Counted from the first letter of the stretch, positions 34,241 to 44,373 are shown. The stretch is DNA of 64,000 bases from Lachnospiraceae bacterium UBA3633 (GCA_002374095.1 DFKY01000023.1:52395-116394), one strand, 5' to 3'. Notes: generated from the sequence alone by a model not told the origin. Numbers and translations are program-made.

Positions 34241-34988
34241 AATTTGCCTCTCTTTCCTTTAATTCTGCTATAAGATCCTTCATCTCATTTTCACTATACT
34301 TTGATATATCTTTTTTTGATTCATCACTTAATTCACTATATTTATAAGGTTTCCCTATATTAATATATATGTCAAAAGATCTGATTCTTGGGAACTGATT
34401 CTCCAGTATTTTCTCTGAATTAATTATTGCCATTGGAACTATATAACAATCAGTCTTCTCTGGTATTTTATATACGCCAGATTTGAATGGAAGTAGATCA
34501 CATGGATCATCATTTTTATTTCGTGTACCTTCAGGGAATATCCAGATTGATTTTTTTTCAGTAATTAGTTTTATAGCGTTAAGAACCATCTCTGCCCCAG
34601 ATCTCAAGCTTTTTCTATCAAGAAATATGCAGTCAATCTTTTTCATCCAATGTGAAAGTAGCGGAATATTTTTTAATGTATCCTTTGCTACTATAGCCGT
34701 ATATCTATCAATAGCCAAATACCCAGTAACTATATCAAAATACCCTCTATGATTTGATACTATAAAAAGCGGTATATCCTTATCTATTTTTTTAAGATTT
34801 TCGCCACCATAGATATGGGTTTTTGCTCCAGCAATTTTTGCAATAATTGTAAGTATAAATCTTACGACATTGTAATTATAATTTGATTTAATTTTTTCAT
34901 CTTTTACAAACGCAAAAACTATATCGCTAAATATTGTATAGATACCAAAAAGTATAAGTATAATTAAAATTAATATAATTCTTATCAT
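34227..34988 (-). CDS. plsC: 1-acyl-sn-glycerol-3-phosphate acyltransferase
   Basis: Adds the second acyl chain to make phosphatidic acid in membrane lipid synthesis. An N-terminal membrane helix is followed by the catalytic H80-x4-D85 motif (SNHRGYFD), the substrate-binding FPEGTR at 151-156, and KSGVYKIPEKT. The length of 253 is normal. It overlaps the response regulator by 14 bases and the ABC permease by four, so it is inside the long operon. Confidence 0.92.
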   Translation of the reverse strand: MIRIILILIILILFGIYTIFSDIVFAFVKDEKIKSNYNYNVVRFILTIIAKIAGAKTHIYGGENLKKIDKDIPLFIVSNHRGYFDIVTGYLAIDRYTAIVAKDTLKNIPLLSHWMKKIDCIFLDRKSLRSGAEMVLNAIKLITEKKSIWIFPEGTRNKNDDPCDLLPFKSGVYKIPEKTDCYIVPMAIINSEKILENQFPRIRSFDIYINIGKPYKYSELSDESKKDISKYSENEMKDLIAELKEREANYGRS

Positions 34989-35773
34989 AATACATCAGAA
35001 AAATGTGTCTTTAATTTATTAAAGATTCTACTGCCAAATATCAAGATAACTATTGTTATAATCCAATAGTAAATTGTAAGTAATTTAAAGTTTGGAAAAC
35101 TTTCTCCAAGCATAGCAAATCTATATCCTTTAACTATGTAGTATATAGGATTAAATTTTAAAAGTGAATATATGAGCCTTGATCTATTAAGAAACAAATT
35201 TTCATCATACATAATTGGTGCCATCCATATCCCAAATTGCATAAGTATAGTGACAATCTGTGACATGTCTTTAAAAAACACATTGATAGAACTTGTTATG
35301 TAAATGATGCCAAGTGTAAGGATAGATAAAGAAAATGAAAAATACACTATATACAATGCGTTGATTGATATCTCCACTTTAGCAATTAAAAATACAGTAA
35401 GCATAATTATTACGAAAAATATATGACTAAAAAATACTGATATAAGTTTAACTACAGGTAACATTGTCACATTGAAGACAACTTTTTTCACCAAAAAATT
35501 ATACTCATATAAAACACCTGTCCCCTGCAATACCCCATCTTGAAAATAAAACCAAGGAATTATTCCTGGAAGAAGCCAAAGTACATATGGCACATTGGCA
35601 ACAGGTGGCACTGCCCTAAATCCAACTTGAAATATAAGCGTATACACAAGCACTGTCGCAAGCGGCTGAACGAACATCCACACGATACCAAAATACGATC
35701 CAACAAATCTCTTTTTAAAATCAGACTTTGCCAGACTAAAAATCAAACTTCTATTTTTCAATATATTAATCAT
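34985..35773 (-). CDS. Polysaccharide/teichoic acid export ABC permease (Wzm/TagG-like)
   Basis: A six-span ABC-2 permease with the FAKSDFKKRFVGSYFG-type opening (here LAKSDFKKRFVGSYFGIVW) and PGIIPWFYFQDGVLQGTGVLYEYNFLVKK, both characteristic of O-antigen, capsule and teichoic acid exporters. The length of 262 is typical. Its ATPase partner (Wzt/TagH) is not adjacent, though such genes are usually paired. Together with the flippase and rhamnosyltransferase-like gene upstream it points to a rhamnose-containing surface polymer. Confidence 0.87.
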   Translation of the reverse strand: MINILKNRSLIFSLAKSDFKKRFVGSYFGIVWMFVQPLATVLVYTLIFQVGFRAVPPVANVPYVLWLLPGIIPWFYFQDGVLQGTGVLYEYNFLVKKVVFNVTMLPVVKLISVFFSHIFFVIIMLTVFLIAKVEISINALYIVYFSFSLSILTLGIIYITSSINVFFKDMSQIVTILMQFGIWMAPIMYDENLFLNRSRLIYSLLKFNPIYYIVKGYRFAMLGESFPNFKLLTIYYWIITIVILIFGSRIFNKLKTHFSDVL

Positions 35774-36767
35774 CTTTTTTACTCATTTTTATAAAATACT
35801 CTTTATTATTTGATAATTTGATGCACTTTTCAATGCTTAAATTTTTATAATTTTTACCATAGATGTGTCCGATATATCTATATATACATTCAATCAAAAA
35901 ATCAATTGCAGAAAAGAAATGGAATCCTTTAATAAGTCTCATTGTCACACCAAATGCCATCCGTTTCCCTTCGCTTACAACAGGAATACTGTCAAATATC
36001 ACTTTTTTATCAATCTGTGAGACTCCAATATCAAAATTGCGATTGAGTTGTTTTTGATAAGTAAAGTCATGCGAATGGTAAACTATTGCATCTGACTTAT
36101 AGACCACAGTATATCCATTATTAATAGCATTGTATACATAAAAAGTATCTTCGTTGAGTATTATGTTTTCTTCAAATTTCCCAAGCTCACGAAATATGGA
36201 TGCATCATACATAGCACATACATTGGAGCAAAAGTAGTTTTTTATACCATACTTCTTTTCAGTAGATTTATCTTTTAATATGTCATAATCAGGATAATTG
36301 AATTCCCTGATGTACTTTTCCTTTAGCTTTGAATTAACTTTTGCTACTTGTCTTGCATATGATACAGCAACTCGTCTTCCATCTTTATCATAATTATAAA
36401 ATGCATCAATCAAATTGGAAGTAAGATTCAAGTCATAAGGTATCGCATCATCAGTCATAAACATAATATAATTAGATTTTGCAAAACTTGAAGCAAAGTT
36501 GCGAGTCTTCCCATGGTCAAAATCACTTTTATCAATATGTATCACTTTTATCATAGTGTCACTAATTTCGCTGTGACTTTTAATTATATTTTCAAGCTTT
36601 TCTTTATCAACAATATTTTTATAAAAACTTTCTTTATCTGTATTACATATAATAATAGAAGTTGGCTTTATACTCTGTGATAAAAGTAATTCAATAGACC
36701 TTATAAGTTCTTCTTTTGGCTCATATGTGAGTATAATTACGTCATATGTTTTATCTTTATTATTCAT
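35766..36767 (-). CDS. GT2 family glycosyltransferase, rhamnosyltransferase-like
   Basis: A GT-A fold enzyme that transfers a sugar from a nucleotide donor. The N-terminal VIILTYEPKEELIRSIELLL, the IDKSDFDHGKTRN block and FMTDDAIPYD (nucleotide/metal site) are typical of bacterial rhamnosyltransferases. NEDTFYVYNAINNGY supplies the ED catalytic motif. The length of 333 fits. It overlaps the flippase and permease genes at both ends. Confidence 0.87.
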   Translation of the reverse strand: MNNKDKTYDVIILTYEPKEELIRSIELLLSQSIKPTSIIICNTDKESFYKNIVDKEKLENIIKSHSEISDTMIKVIHIDKSDFDHGKTRNFASSFAKSNYIMFMTDDAIPYDLNLTSNLIDAFYNYDKDGRRVAVSYARQVAKVNSKLKEKYIREFNYPDYDILKDKSTEKKYGIKNYFCSNVCAMYDASIFRELGKFEENIILNEDTFYVYNAINNGYTVVYKSDAIVYHSHDFTYQKQLNRNFDIGVSQIDKKVIFDSIPVVSEGKRMAFGVTMRLIKGFHFFSAIDFLIECIYRYIGHIYGKNYKNLSIEKCIKLSNNKEYFIKMSKKDD

Positions 36768-38016
36768 CTTTTATTACTAATCCCACAAACTTGGCTATGA
36801 CTATTCCTAAAAAAATCAGTGACATCGAAGCTACAAAGCCATAAGAAGCACCCATGATGCCATATGTCTTTATAAAATATCGCACAATAAATATTGATAA
36901 TATAGATACAATAATATAAACTACAAGTATATGCACTCTTTTATTTTCAATAATTAACGAAAAATAATATGGCGTTGTGACAGTATAAAACGATCCGCCA
37001 ATCATCAATATGACTAGTATCTGTCTCGACAAGCTTTCAAATTCACTATATGAATTATTCGTAAAATAAGCTATTATATCAAGATAAAACTTGCCAAAAA
37101 TGAATGCGCCTACTATAGATATAATTGCTATAGCAAATGCCACATAGAGTGACTTTCTGAGTATTAAATTATACTCTTTTTTATCTCTATAATACGAATT
37201 GGCAAGCGGTGTAAGCATTGGTTTCATAAAAAGTGTCATGAGAAGATATACTGCGTTTGTCGGCATAAAGACAATTCCATAAAAACCACTATACATATCT
37301 CCAAGTTCAACATCAATATATAATTTTGACATTGAAAATACAAATGTGTCTAAAAAAGTAATTAAGAAAAGTGGTAGCGCTTCATAAAAAAGTTTTTTCC
37401 CATTATTATTTATAGTATTTCTATCAAAGTATGCATTGCTATACCTTATATTTAAAATATAAAATGTCAATAATTCCAGTAGTAATGCTATAACAAGAGC
37501 AAGCAATAATTCTTTAGTTAGTAAAAGTATGGTCGCAAGTGTAAAAGCAAATATTACTATTCTCAAAAATTGACTAATTCCCGACATATAAAGTCTATTT
37601 ACTCTTTGATATTCGCACTCATAATAATCAGAAAATCCATCAATCGCCCCGTGCACTATAAGAAGGATCAATATAAATGATTTTTTTAAATCATATATGC
37701 CAGTACAATATCTAAATATAACATACGTAAATCCAAGTATTAAAGAGGCTACACCAAGTCTTATCCCAAAGTTTCTATAATCAAGAAATGTATATCTATA
37801 TTTTATATCTACAATATGCAAAGGTCTAATCCCAAAAAATGTGACTATAAAGACAAGCCTTGCAAGTGTAGAAAAACCAAAAGAAAAAATACCACCTTCT
37901 ACCCCACCAGCAATACTTACTATAATAACTGATAAAAAGAGTGAAACTATAGCATAAGAGCACATGCCTAATGTATTCCAAAAAATATCTCTTGGTTTTA
38001 AGTTTTCATAAGTCAT
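36760..38016 (-). CDS. Polysaccharide flippase-like membrane protein (Wzx/MATE type)
   Basis: A 418-residue protein with about 12 hydrophobic helices, an N-terminal FWNTLGMCSYAIVSLFL and a conserved SGISQFLRIVIF span, matching the polysaccharide biosynthesis flippase family of the MOP superfamily. It would move lipid-linked sugar units across the membrane. It overlaps the glycosyltransferase by eight bases and the lipoprotein gene by four, forming a cassette with the ABC permease. Confidence 0.8.
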   Translation of the reverse strand: MTYENLKPRDIFWNTLGMCSYAIVSLFLSVIIVSIAGGVEGGIFSFGFSTLARLVFIVTFFGIRPLHIVDIKYRYTFLDYRNFGIRLGVASLILGFTYVIFRYCTGIYDLKKSFILILLIVHGAIDGFSDYYECEYQRVNRLYMSGISQFLRIVIFAFTLATILLLTKELLLALVIALLLELLTFYILNIRYSNAYFDRNTINNNGKKLFYEALPLFLITFLDTFVFSMSKLYIDVELGDMYSGFYGIVFMPTNAVYLLMTLFMKPMLTPLANSYYRDKKEYNLILRKSLYVAFAIAIISIVGAFIFGKFYLDIIAYFTNNSYSEFESLSRQILVILMIGGSFYTVTTPYYFSLIIENKRVHILVVYIIVSILSIFIVRYFIKTYGIMGASYGFVASMSLIFLGIVIAKFVGLVIKDE

Positions 38017-38993
38017 TTTATCTTTTTAGGAAAATATTTATAATAAATATTTTCAAATTCAGTTATATCTGAATCATCTCCAGCACTTAAATCAATTTCT
38101 TTCCAATAACTTGAATTAGAAAAAACTCTATATTTATCATCAAATCTCTGAAAGTTTACTTCAAACTCATTGTTTTTCATTGATTTTAATATCTCAAGTC
38201 TTCTTTTTTCCGTCTCTTCAGGTATATAATCACTTATGCATTTAAATATGTAATACTTATCTCTATATTGCAATATATCACTAATCTGCCCCTTACTTAT
38301 ATAAAAAAGTTCTGGAAATTTTATAGAGTTTTCATCACCTCTTTTTATAAACATCTCAATATTTGTATCCAAACTTCTTGTCTTCGCAAAGTACGAAAAG
38401 CTTGCGCCTTTTGCTCTCACATCTTCTGCGGTTTTTCTTGCAAGTTCTATATCATTTAAAACGATATATTGTACATCAATCACCTTAGCTTCAGATATAC
38501 TTATCTCACTTGATGCATTTTTAGAAAGATTATCTATCACAAGTCTTGATAGATGATAATCTCTAAAGGCATTGTATATATCTTCATCACTGCATCCGAT
38601 AAATTCAATATCAGCAGTAGAAAGCATAGTTTTATACTCTATTGCTGCATTTTCTATAAGTTCATCATCTTTAGGGCTTACTATTACATTTAAATCATTT
38701 GCTATAAGCTTTAGTAGCATTATCTTTTCTACGAATTTTTTTACAGTATGTACTACATAATCCTTAAAAAACTGAGATCCATCTCCACTTTTTAAATTCC
38801 AGATCTGGCTATTAAATCTATTTGCATATTTATTTTTTTCTTCCGCTACAAATATCATTGCCTCGCCTCTTGGCAATTCCTTTGCAGTAACCAACTTTTG
38901 GTTTTCAAACTCAATGCCTTTACAAGAAGTAAGAATCCCTACTGTTAGAGTAACTAAAAGTATTAATGATATTTTTTTTATATTCTTAAGCAT
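38013..38993 (-). CDS. PrsA/SurA-like foldase lipoprotein
   Basis: A lipoprotein signal ends in the lipobox LTSC near residue 24. The remainder resembles SurA/PrsA folding factors: a helical chaperone domain (residues 40-165) with NDLNVIVSPKDDELIENA, then a parvulin-like region around VIDVQYIVLNDIELARKTAEDVRAKG. The parvulin part lacks some usual motifs, so isomerase activity is doubtful. It probably assists folding of exported proteins at the membrane-wall interface. The length of 326 is typical of PrsA-type proteins. Confidence 0.72.
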   Translation of the reverse strand: MLKNIKKISLILLVTLTVGILTSCKGIEFENQKLVTAKELPRGEAMIFVAEEKNKYANRFNSQIWNLKSGDGSQFFKDYVVHTVKKFVEKIMLLKLIANDLNVIVSPKDDELIENAAIEYKTMLSTADIEFIGCSDEDIYNAFRDYHLSRLVIDNLSKNASSEISISEAKVIDVQYIVLNDIELARKTAEDVRAKGASFSYFAKTRSLDTNIEMFIKRGDENSIKFPELFYISKGQISDILQYRDKYYIFKCISDYIPEETEKRRLEILKSMKNNEFEVNFQRFDDKYRVFSNSSYWKEIDLSAGDDSDITEFENIYYKYFPKKIK

Positions 38994-38994
38994 A

Positions 38995-39456
38995 TTATTT
39001 ATATATTACAAATATCATAAAGAGTGCAACGAATACCCCTACAACTGCGCCTACGATTGCCTGCAGTGGCGTATGTCCTACATACTCTTTAAGTTCTTTT
39101 TCAAAATCTAAATCTTTAAATGTATCAGTCTCAAACATCATGGTATTAAGTACTTTAGCTTGTTTCCCTGTCTCAAGTCTTACACCTGTTGCATCATGGA
39201 TAACAATAATCATAAAAATAAGTGATATAGCAAAACTTGGCGAATCAATGCCGACATAATAAGCAAGAGCTACAGTAAGTGCCACAACTGTCGATGTGTG
39301 CGAAGATGGCATTCCTCCAGCACCAATTATTCTGGAAACATTAAATTTTTTATTTACTATAAGATCTATGATAGCCTTGATAATGCCTGCAACGAGCCAA
39401 GCGACTGCAGCTATAATCAATGTTTTATTATTTAATACTTGAGTCAAAAAATCCAT
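38995..39456 (-). CDS. Divergent PAP2-family membrane protein
   Basis: A 153-residue protein with four or five spans and the motifs GGMPSSHTSTVVALTVALA and IVIHDATGVRLETGKQA, which define the divergent PAP2/DUF212 family. The residues resemble the lipid phosphatase active site, and members are thought to act on isoprenyl or phospholipid phosphates. A role in recycling the lipid carrier for the nearby glycan genes is a reasonable inference. It lies three bases after recN. Confidence 0.9.
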   Translation of the reverse strand: MDFLTQVLNNKTLIIAAVAWLVAGIIKAIIDLIVNKKFNVSRIIGAGGMPSSHTSTVVALTVALAYYVGIDSPSFAISLIFMIIVIHDATGVRLETGKQAKVLNTMMFETDTFKDLDFEKELKEYVGHTPLQAIVGAVVGVFVALFMIFVIYK

Positions 39457-39459
39457 ATA

Positions 39460-41124
39460 CTAATTATCCTTTTCTTTCTTTGCATTTTCTTTAAGCTCTC
39501 TTGCATTGGCTATTACATTTTTAGTTAGTTCTCCATCAGTACTTATAAGTCGACCAATCTCTTCTACCATGCCATCTTCATCAAGTTCTTTTATAGTCGT
39601 TATAGTCTTATCGCCCTTAACACTTTTTTCAATCACAAAATGATTATCAGCCATAGCAGCAATTTGCGGCAAGTGAGTTATAAGTATCACTTGATGATTT
39701 TTTGATATTTTATCAAGTTTTTTTGCTACTTTTGAAGCTGTGATACCACTTATCCCCGCATCTATTTCATCAAAAATAAGTGTGTTTGTCCCATAATTTT
39801 CAGATAAAATAGTTTTTATCGACAACATAATACGAGACAACTCTCCACCAGATGCCACATCGCTTAAAGCTTTTAATTTTTCGCCTTTATTGAGTGAAAC
39901 CATAAATGTCACTTCATCTATGCCATTTCGTGTAGGCTCACTTTTTTCTTTTATATCTATATCAAACTCTGCATCATTAAACCCAAGATCTTTAAGTTCT
40001 ATAAGAAGTTCTTTTTCAAAACTCTTTTTTCCTTTAAGTCTTATATCTGTAAGTTCTCTGCACTTTTGATAAAGTCTCTCTTTTATACCATTATAATTAT
40101 CAATTGCTTTTTTCTTTTCATTATCATAATCATTAAGTTCATCGAGTCTTTTAGCCTTCTCTTCAATTTCTTTTTTTGCTTTATCAAGCGAATTGTCATA
40201 TTTTGCTAAAATTGACCGTATGACATCAAGTCTACTTTCCATAGTACTAAGCTCTTCTTCGTCAAAATCATATGAAGAATTCTTTTTATCAAGTTCTTTT
40301 ATAGTATCGCTTACAAGTGATTCAATATCAATAAAGTTTTGATATAGCCCCTCTAAAGAATCATCATACTTTAGTGCATCTTTTATCTCTCTTATAGCAG
40401 CACTTATATCTATGCTCTCCATCACGCTTTGTGCTTTCGCAATACTTCCAACAATATTTTTAGCACTTTTTGCAAGCTTAAAACTATCGACAAGTTTTTC
40501 TTCTTCGCCATCTTTTATATTTGCATCATTATATTCATCAATTTCATACTTAAGTATATCTATCTCACGTAATCTCATATTTTCATCAAGATTAAAAGTA
40601 TCAAGCTTTTCTTTCGCCAAGTTTAATTCATTGTAAAGCTCTGCTATGTCCTTTTTCTTTGCATAAACACTATCTCCTATAAAGTCATCAAGGAAATCTA
40701 TATGCTTATTGCCTTTCCTTAAGTCTTCGCCATCATGCTGTCCATATATGTCAATCAATTTTTCCGTCAGATTTTTTATCTTTGAAAGAGTACATGGTTC
40801 ATCATTGATTTTATTTATGCTTTTATCTTTTGTAATCTTTCTTGATATGATAAGTCTTCCATCTTCAAGTATTATATCTTCACTATCAAGATATTTTATA
40901 ATCTTTTCATCATCAATATAAAACGATATCGTAGCGCTTGTCTCACTACCATCTTCTTTGATATAATCTTTGCTTGCCTTTTTCCCAAGCACAAGATTAA
41001 TAGAGCCAAGAAGTATTGATTTACCACTTCCTGTCTCTCCCGTTATGACATTTAGATTATTTTTAAAGTCAATATGTGCTTCTTTAATTAAAGCAAAATT
41101 CTTAACTATTAAGCTCTCTATCAT
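39460..41124 (-). CDS. recN: DNA repair protein RecN
   Basis: An SMC-like ATPase recruited early to double-strand breaks. Walker A GETGSGKS near residue 32, two long coiled coils around 150-350, the signature SGGELSRIMLSIK, and Walker B TLIFDEIDAGISG are present. The length of 554 is normal. In spore formers spoIVB and spo0A usually follow recN; neither is here. It overlaps argR by one base, the conserved argR-recN pair. Confidence 0.96.
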   Translation of the reverse strand: MIESLIVKNFALIKEAHIDFKNNLNVITGETGSGKSILLGSINLVLGKKASKDYIKEDGSETSATISFYIDDEKIIKYLDSEDIILEDGRLIISRKITKDKSINKINDEPCTLSKIKNLTEKLIDIYGQHDGEDLRKGNKHIDFLDDFIGDSVYAKKKDIAELYNELNLAKEKLDTFNLDENMRLREIDILKYEIDEYNDANIKDGEEEKLVDSFKLAKSAKNIVGSIAKAQSVMESIDISAAIREIKDALKYDDSLEGLYQNFIDIESLVSDTIKELDKKNSSYDFDEEELSTMESRLDVIRSILAKYDNSLDKAKKEIEEKAKRLDELNDYDNEKKKAIDNYNGIKERLYQKCRELTDIRLKGKKSFEKELLIELKDLGFNDAEFDIDIKEKSEPTRNGIDEVTFMVSLNKGEKLKALSDVASGGELSRIMLSIKTILSENYGTNTLIFDEIDAGISGITASKVAKKLDKISKNHQVILITHLPQIAAMADNHFVIEKSVKGDKTITTIKELDEDGMVEEIGRLISTDGELTKNVIANARELKENAKKEKDN

Positions 41125-41576
41125 TATATTTCCTTTTTCATAAGTAACTCTATTTTGTTCATAAGGAGTCTTGCTTTGTCATCACTATCTGTAGCTATAA
41201 ATATGACATCATCACCTGCAAGTGACCCAATTATTTCAAGAAGCTCAAGCCCATCAAGTGCCGCTGCTGTTGCCATAGCCATACCAGATTGAGTCTTTAC
41301 TACAAGTAAATTTTTGGCTACAGAAAGCTTGCTTATAGTCTCCTTGATGATTCTTAAATACTTTTCTGAATAGTTACCAGCCGTATCAGCTACAACATAT
41401 TTAAATCTGCCATCTACTTTAATCTTAATAAGATTTAATTTTTGTATATCTCTTGAAACTGTTGCTTGAGTTACGCTAAAGCCCCTCTCTCTCAATTTCT
41501 TTGCAAGCTCTGATTGGTTTTCTATATCATTCTCTTTTATAATCTCAAGCACTGCCTCATATCTATTCTTTTTCAT
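41124..41576 (-). CDS. argR: Arginine repressor ArgR/AhrC
   Basis: Arginine-responsive transcription factor. The N-terminal winged helix (QSELAKKLRERGFSVTQATVSRDIQKLNLIK) binds ARG boxes and the C-terminal domain (GLELLEIIGSLAGDDVIFIATDSDD) forms the arginine-binding hexamer. The length of 150 is exact. It sits in the conserved nadK-argR-recN order. Confidence 0.96.
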   Translation of the reverse strand: MKKNRYEAVLEIIKENDIENQSELAKKLRERGFSVTQATVSRDIQKLNLIKIKVDGRFKYVVADTAGNYSEKYLRIIKETISKLSVAKNLLVVKTQSGMAMATAAALDGLELLEIIGSLAGDDVIFIATDSDDKARLLMNKIELLMKKEI

Positions 41577-41591
41577 TTAGTCACGCCCTTA

Positions 41592-42431
41592 TCACATATT
41601 TTTTATCTTGTTTTTCACATTGCTAAGATAGTCATGCTCATCAAATGTAATATATAAGATTGGTTTCTTTAATTTTGAAACTTCCACTATATCGCCTTTA
41701 TAAAGATCCATATCGATTCTACCATCTACATCTATAACTTGATTTTCATTGACTATAGTTACATATATCTTTTTATCATCACTTATAATTATGCTTCTCT
41801 GGTTAAATGCATGAGGGCATACTGCTGTAACTATAAAGCAATTTACTGTAGGTTCTACTATAGGTCCACCAGCTGACAATGAATGAGCTGTAGATCCAGT
41901 AGGACTTGCTATAATAAGACCATCAGACCTATATTCATTGAATATACTTTTCGTATTACCTATATGTAAATAATATCTACCCATTTTTCTATAGGAAATA
42001 GGTGTGATAGTTGTTTCATTTACAGCATATGACATAAAGACTTTTTTCATATCTCTATATACTTTTACTTCAAGCATAAATCGCTTATCTACATAATAGT
42101 CTTTATGTAATATCTTATCTATGTAGTTATCAAGTCTTGAAATGTCATGTATACTTGTCAAAAATCCAAGTGTCCCTACATTCACTCCAAGGATTGGTAT
42201 ATTAAGCTTTCGTGCTACTCTTGCAGATTTTAATATTGTGCCATCACCACCATATGAGATAAGTAAATCATATGTATTTTTATATGAGTCTTTATGAATT
42301 TCGCCATAAAACTCGTCAACACCACTATAATCAAGTATATCGTACTTAATTTTTCGTTTCGTAAGTGCATTAGTAAGTTTTATAAGCTTATTTTTTTCAG
42401 TTTTTTCTTTTTTTATAATTAGTGATTTCAT
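41592..42431 (-). CDS. nadK: NAD kinase
   Basis: Phosphorylates NAD to NADP. The GGDGT motif (SYGGDGTILKSAR), NVGTLGFL, and the glycine-rich SPTGSTAHSLSAGGPIV are all intact, as is the inhibitory-metal/substrate region NEYRSDGLI. The length of 279 is typical. It lies 11 bases after tlyA and 15 before argR. Confidence 0.96.
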   Translation of the reverse strand: MKSLIIKKEKTEKNKLIKLTNALTKRKIKYDILDYSGVDEFYGEIHKDSYKNTYDLLISYGGDGTILKSARVARKLNIPILGVNVGTLGFLTSIHDISRLDNYIDKILHKDYYVDKRFMLEVKVYRDMKKVFMSYAVNETTITPISYRKMGRYYLHIGNTKSIFNEYRSDGLIIASPTGSTAHSLSAGGPIVEPTVNCFIVTAVCPHAFNQRSIIISDDKKIYVTIVNENQVIDVDGRIDMDLYKGDIVEVSKLKKPILYITFDEHDYLSNVKNKIKNM

Positions 42432-42442
42432 AATCTATTAAA

Positions 42443-43267
42443 TCAATCAAGAGCTATATGTGCATCCTGCACAACGCTTTTAATCAAGTTTTTATCAAAG
42501 ATTTGATTTTCATCATTTTTCTTATCAGCATATAGCAAAAACTCTATATTGCCTGCCGGTCCTTTTATTGGAGAAAAATCAAGTCCTTTAATAAAAAATC
42601 CTATTTTCTCGGAAAAATCTATAACATCTTCAATTACTTTTATATGTGTACTTTTATTTCTAACTACACCATTTTTCTCTACCAATTCTCTTCCAGCTTC
42701 AAACTGTGGTTTCACAAGCATCACTACAAGGCCATCCTCATCCAAGATATCATATGCAGGCACCAATATTTTTTGTAAAGATATAAAGCTTACATCTATA
42801 GTGATAACATCTATTTTCTCATTGTTGACATCCACTGCTGTCAAATATCTTGCATTTGTATTTTCAAGAGATACAACTCTTTTATCTACACGAAGCTTAT
42901 AGTCAAGCTGATTTGTCCCAGAGTCTACAGCAAAGACAAGTTTCGCACCATTTTGCAACATATAATCTGTAAATCCACCAGTTGAAGAACCTATGTCTAT
43001 GCAAATTTTATCTTCATACGAGATAGTAAAAACTTTAGATGCTTTTTCAAGCTTTAGTCCACCTCTACTTACATATTTAAGCTTTTCTCCGCGACATTCA
43101 ATCTTGTCAGTAAGTTTAATAAGCGTACCAGCTTTATCTTCTTTTTGAGAATTAACATATACTTTCCCTTCCATTATCAGTGCTTTTGCCTTTTCTCGAG
43201 AAGTTGCCATACCATTTTCTACAAGGTATATGTCAAGTCTCTCTTTCTTAACTTTATCGTTCATCAA
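42443..43267 (-). CDS. tlyA: TlyA-family rRNA 2'-O-methyltransferase (S4 plus FtsJ domains)
   Basis: The N-terminal S4 RNA-binding domain (RLDIYLVENGMATSREKAKALI) is followed by an FtsJ-like methyltransferase domain with IDIGSSTGGFTDYMLQ as the SAM site and VDVSFISLQKILVP. TlyA enzymes modify 16S and/or 23S rRNA and affect capreomycin sensitivity in mycobacteria. The length of 274 is normal. It follows ispA by one base; dxs, usually between them in Clostridia, is absent. Confidence 0.93.
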   Translation of the reverse strand: MMNDKVKKERLDIYLVENGMATSREKAKALIMEGKVYVNSQKEDKAGTLIKLTDKIECRGEKLKYVSRGGLKLEKASKVFTISYEDKICIDIGSSTGGFTDYMLQNGAKLVFAVDSGTNQLDYKLRVDKRVVSLENTNARYLTAVDVNNEKIDVITIDVSFISLQKILVPAYDILDEDGLVVMLVKPQFEAGRELVEKNGVVRNKSTHIKVIEDVIDFSEKIGFFIKGLDFSPIKGPAGNIEFLLYADKKNDENQIFDKNLIKSVVQDAHIALD

Positions 43268-44365
43268 TCATTTTTCTCTATTTAGAATATATTTAATTAC
43301 TTCTCTATATACTTTCGATTCTATAGCATTATCTTCATCAGTTAAAGCATCTATAAGTTTCATTGCATCATCATATAATTCATTGAGATGTTCTTTAGAC
43401 TTCTCTACCCCTACTTTTCTTACATAGGTAACTTTTCTATTTTTCTCATCTGAATTAACTGATTTACCAATTTTTTCGGTTGTGCTTTCAATTTCAAGTA
43501 AGTCATCTTTTATCTGATACGATTCACCAATGATTGATCCAAGCTTTTCAATATCAGAGATATTCTTTCTAAACTTTGTGGAAAGGTTAGCTCCAATTGC
43601 CATGCTCGCTGTAAGAAGTGCTGTAGTCTTTTTCTCGTACATATATTGTATATCTTGTAAGCTTAGATTAAGATTGCCAGTATTTAAGACATCATAAACT
43701 TGTCCTGTCATCATGCCATTGAGTCCAGAAAAATTGAAAAGTATAAGTGCAGATGACGCTATATATGGTGATAGATCTGTACTAAGATTCCCAAGAAGCA
43801 TTATCATTATAAGTGTGCTTGACTCCAAAAGCAATGCATCTCCAGTAAGAACTGCTATATCTTCCCCATATTTTTTCCATACTGTTGGTTTACCACGTCT
43901 TAATTCATCATTGTCCATACATGGAAGGTCATCATGTATAAGTGAAAAAGTATGTATACACTCTATAGCAAGAATCATAGGAACTAAAAGTCTATAATCA
44001 TCACCAAGACAAAAATAGTATGTCATAAAAAGTAAAAATGGTCTTATCCTTTTTCCACCATTTAGCATTGCATAATCCATCGCCTCTTTAAATTTAGTCA
44101 CTCTATCAAGATTATACATGGCGGAAAACTCTATATAGGCTTCATCAAAAAATTCATTGAATGAAGCTAGTACATCAGCAATTGTGATTGCTTGACCATC
44201 ATTTTTTAATGTATCTTGATAAGCATAAAGTACATTACAGAACTTCTCAAGTGCTTTTTTCGTAGAATCAGCCTGTATATCGCTAGTTGCAGGAACCACA
44301 GGACTTACAATCCTATTAAGTATCCGCTTTTTAGATTCATTGAAATCTATGACATTACCTTGCAT
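43268..44365 (-). CDS. ispA: Polyprenyl (geranyl/farnesyl) diphosphate synthase with N-terminal extension
   Basis: Condenses isopentenyl diphosphate with allylic diphosphates to make short-chain isoprenoids. The first aspartate motif is DDLPCMDND at 145-153 and GGKRIRPFL is at 103-111. The second aspartate motif reads KDDLLE, with glutamate as its last acid. The enzyme has 365 residues, about 70 more than usual; the extra part is an N-terminal helical stretch of unknown role. It lies between xseB and tlyA, the usual clostridial order. Confidence 0.93.
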   Translation of the reverse strand: MQGNVIDFNESKKRILNRIVSPVVPATSDIQADSTKKALEKFCNVLYAYQDTLKNDGQAITIADVLASFNEFFDEAYIEFSAMYNLDRVTKFKEAMDYAMLNGGKRIRPFLLFMTYYFCLGDDYRLLVPMILAIECIHTFSLIHDDLPCMDNDELRRGKPTVWKKYGEDIAVLTGDALLLESSTLIMIMLLGNLSTDLSPYIASSALILFNFSGLNGMMTGQVYDVLNTGNLNLSLQDIQYMYEKKTTALLTASMAIGANLSTKFRKNISDIEKLGSIIGESYQIKDDLLEIESTTEKIGKSVNSDEKNRKVTYVRKVGVEKSKEHLNELYDDAMKLIDALTDEDNAIESKVYREVIKYILNREK

Positions 44366-44373
44366 CTTTTATC

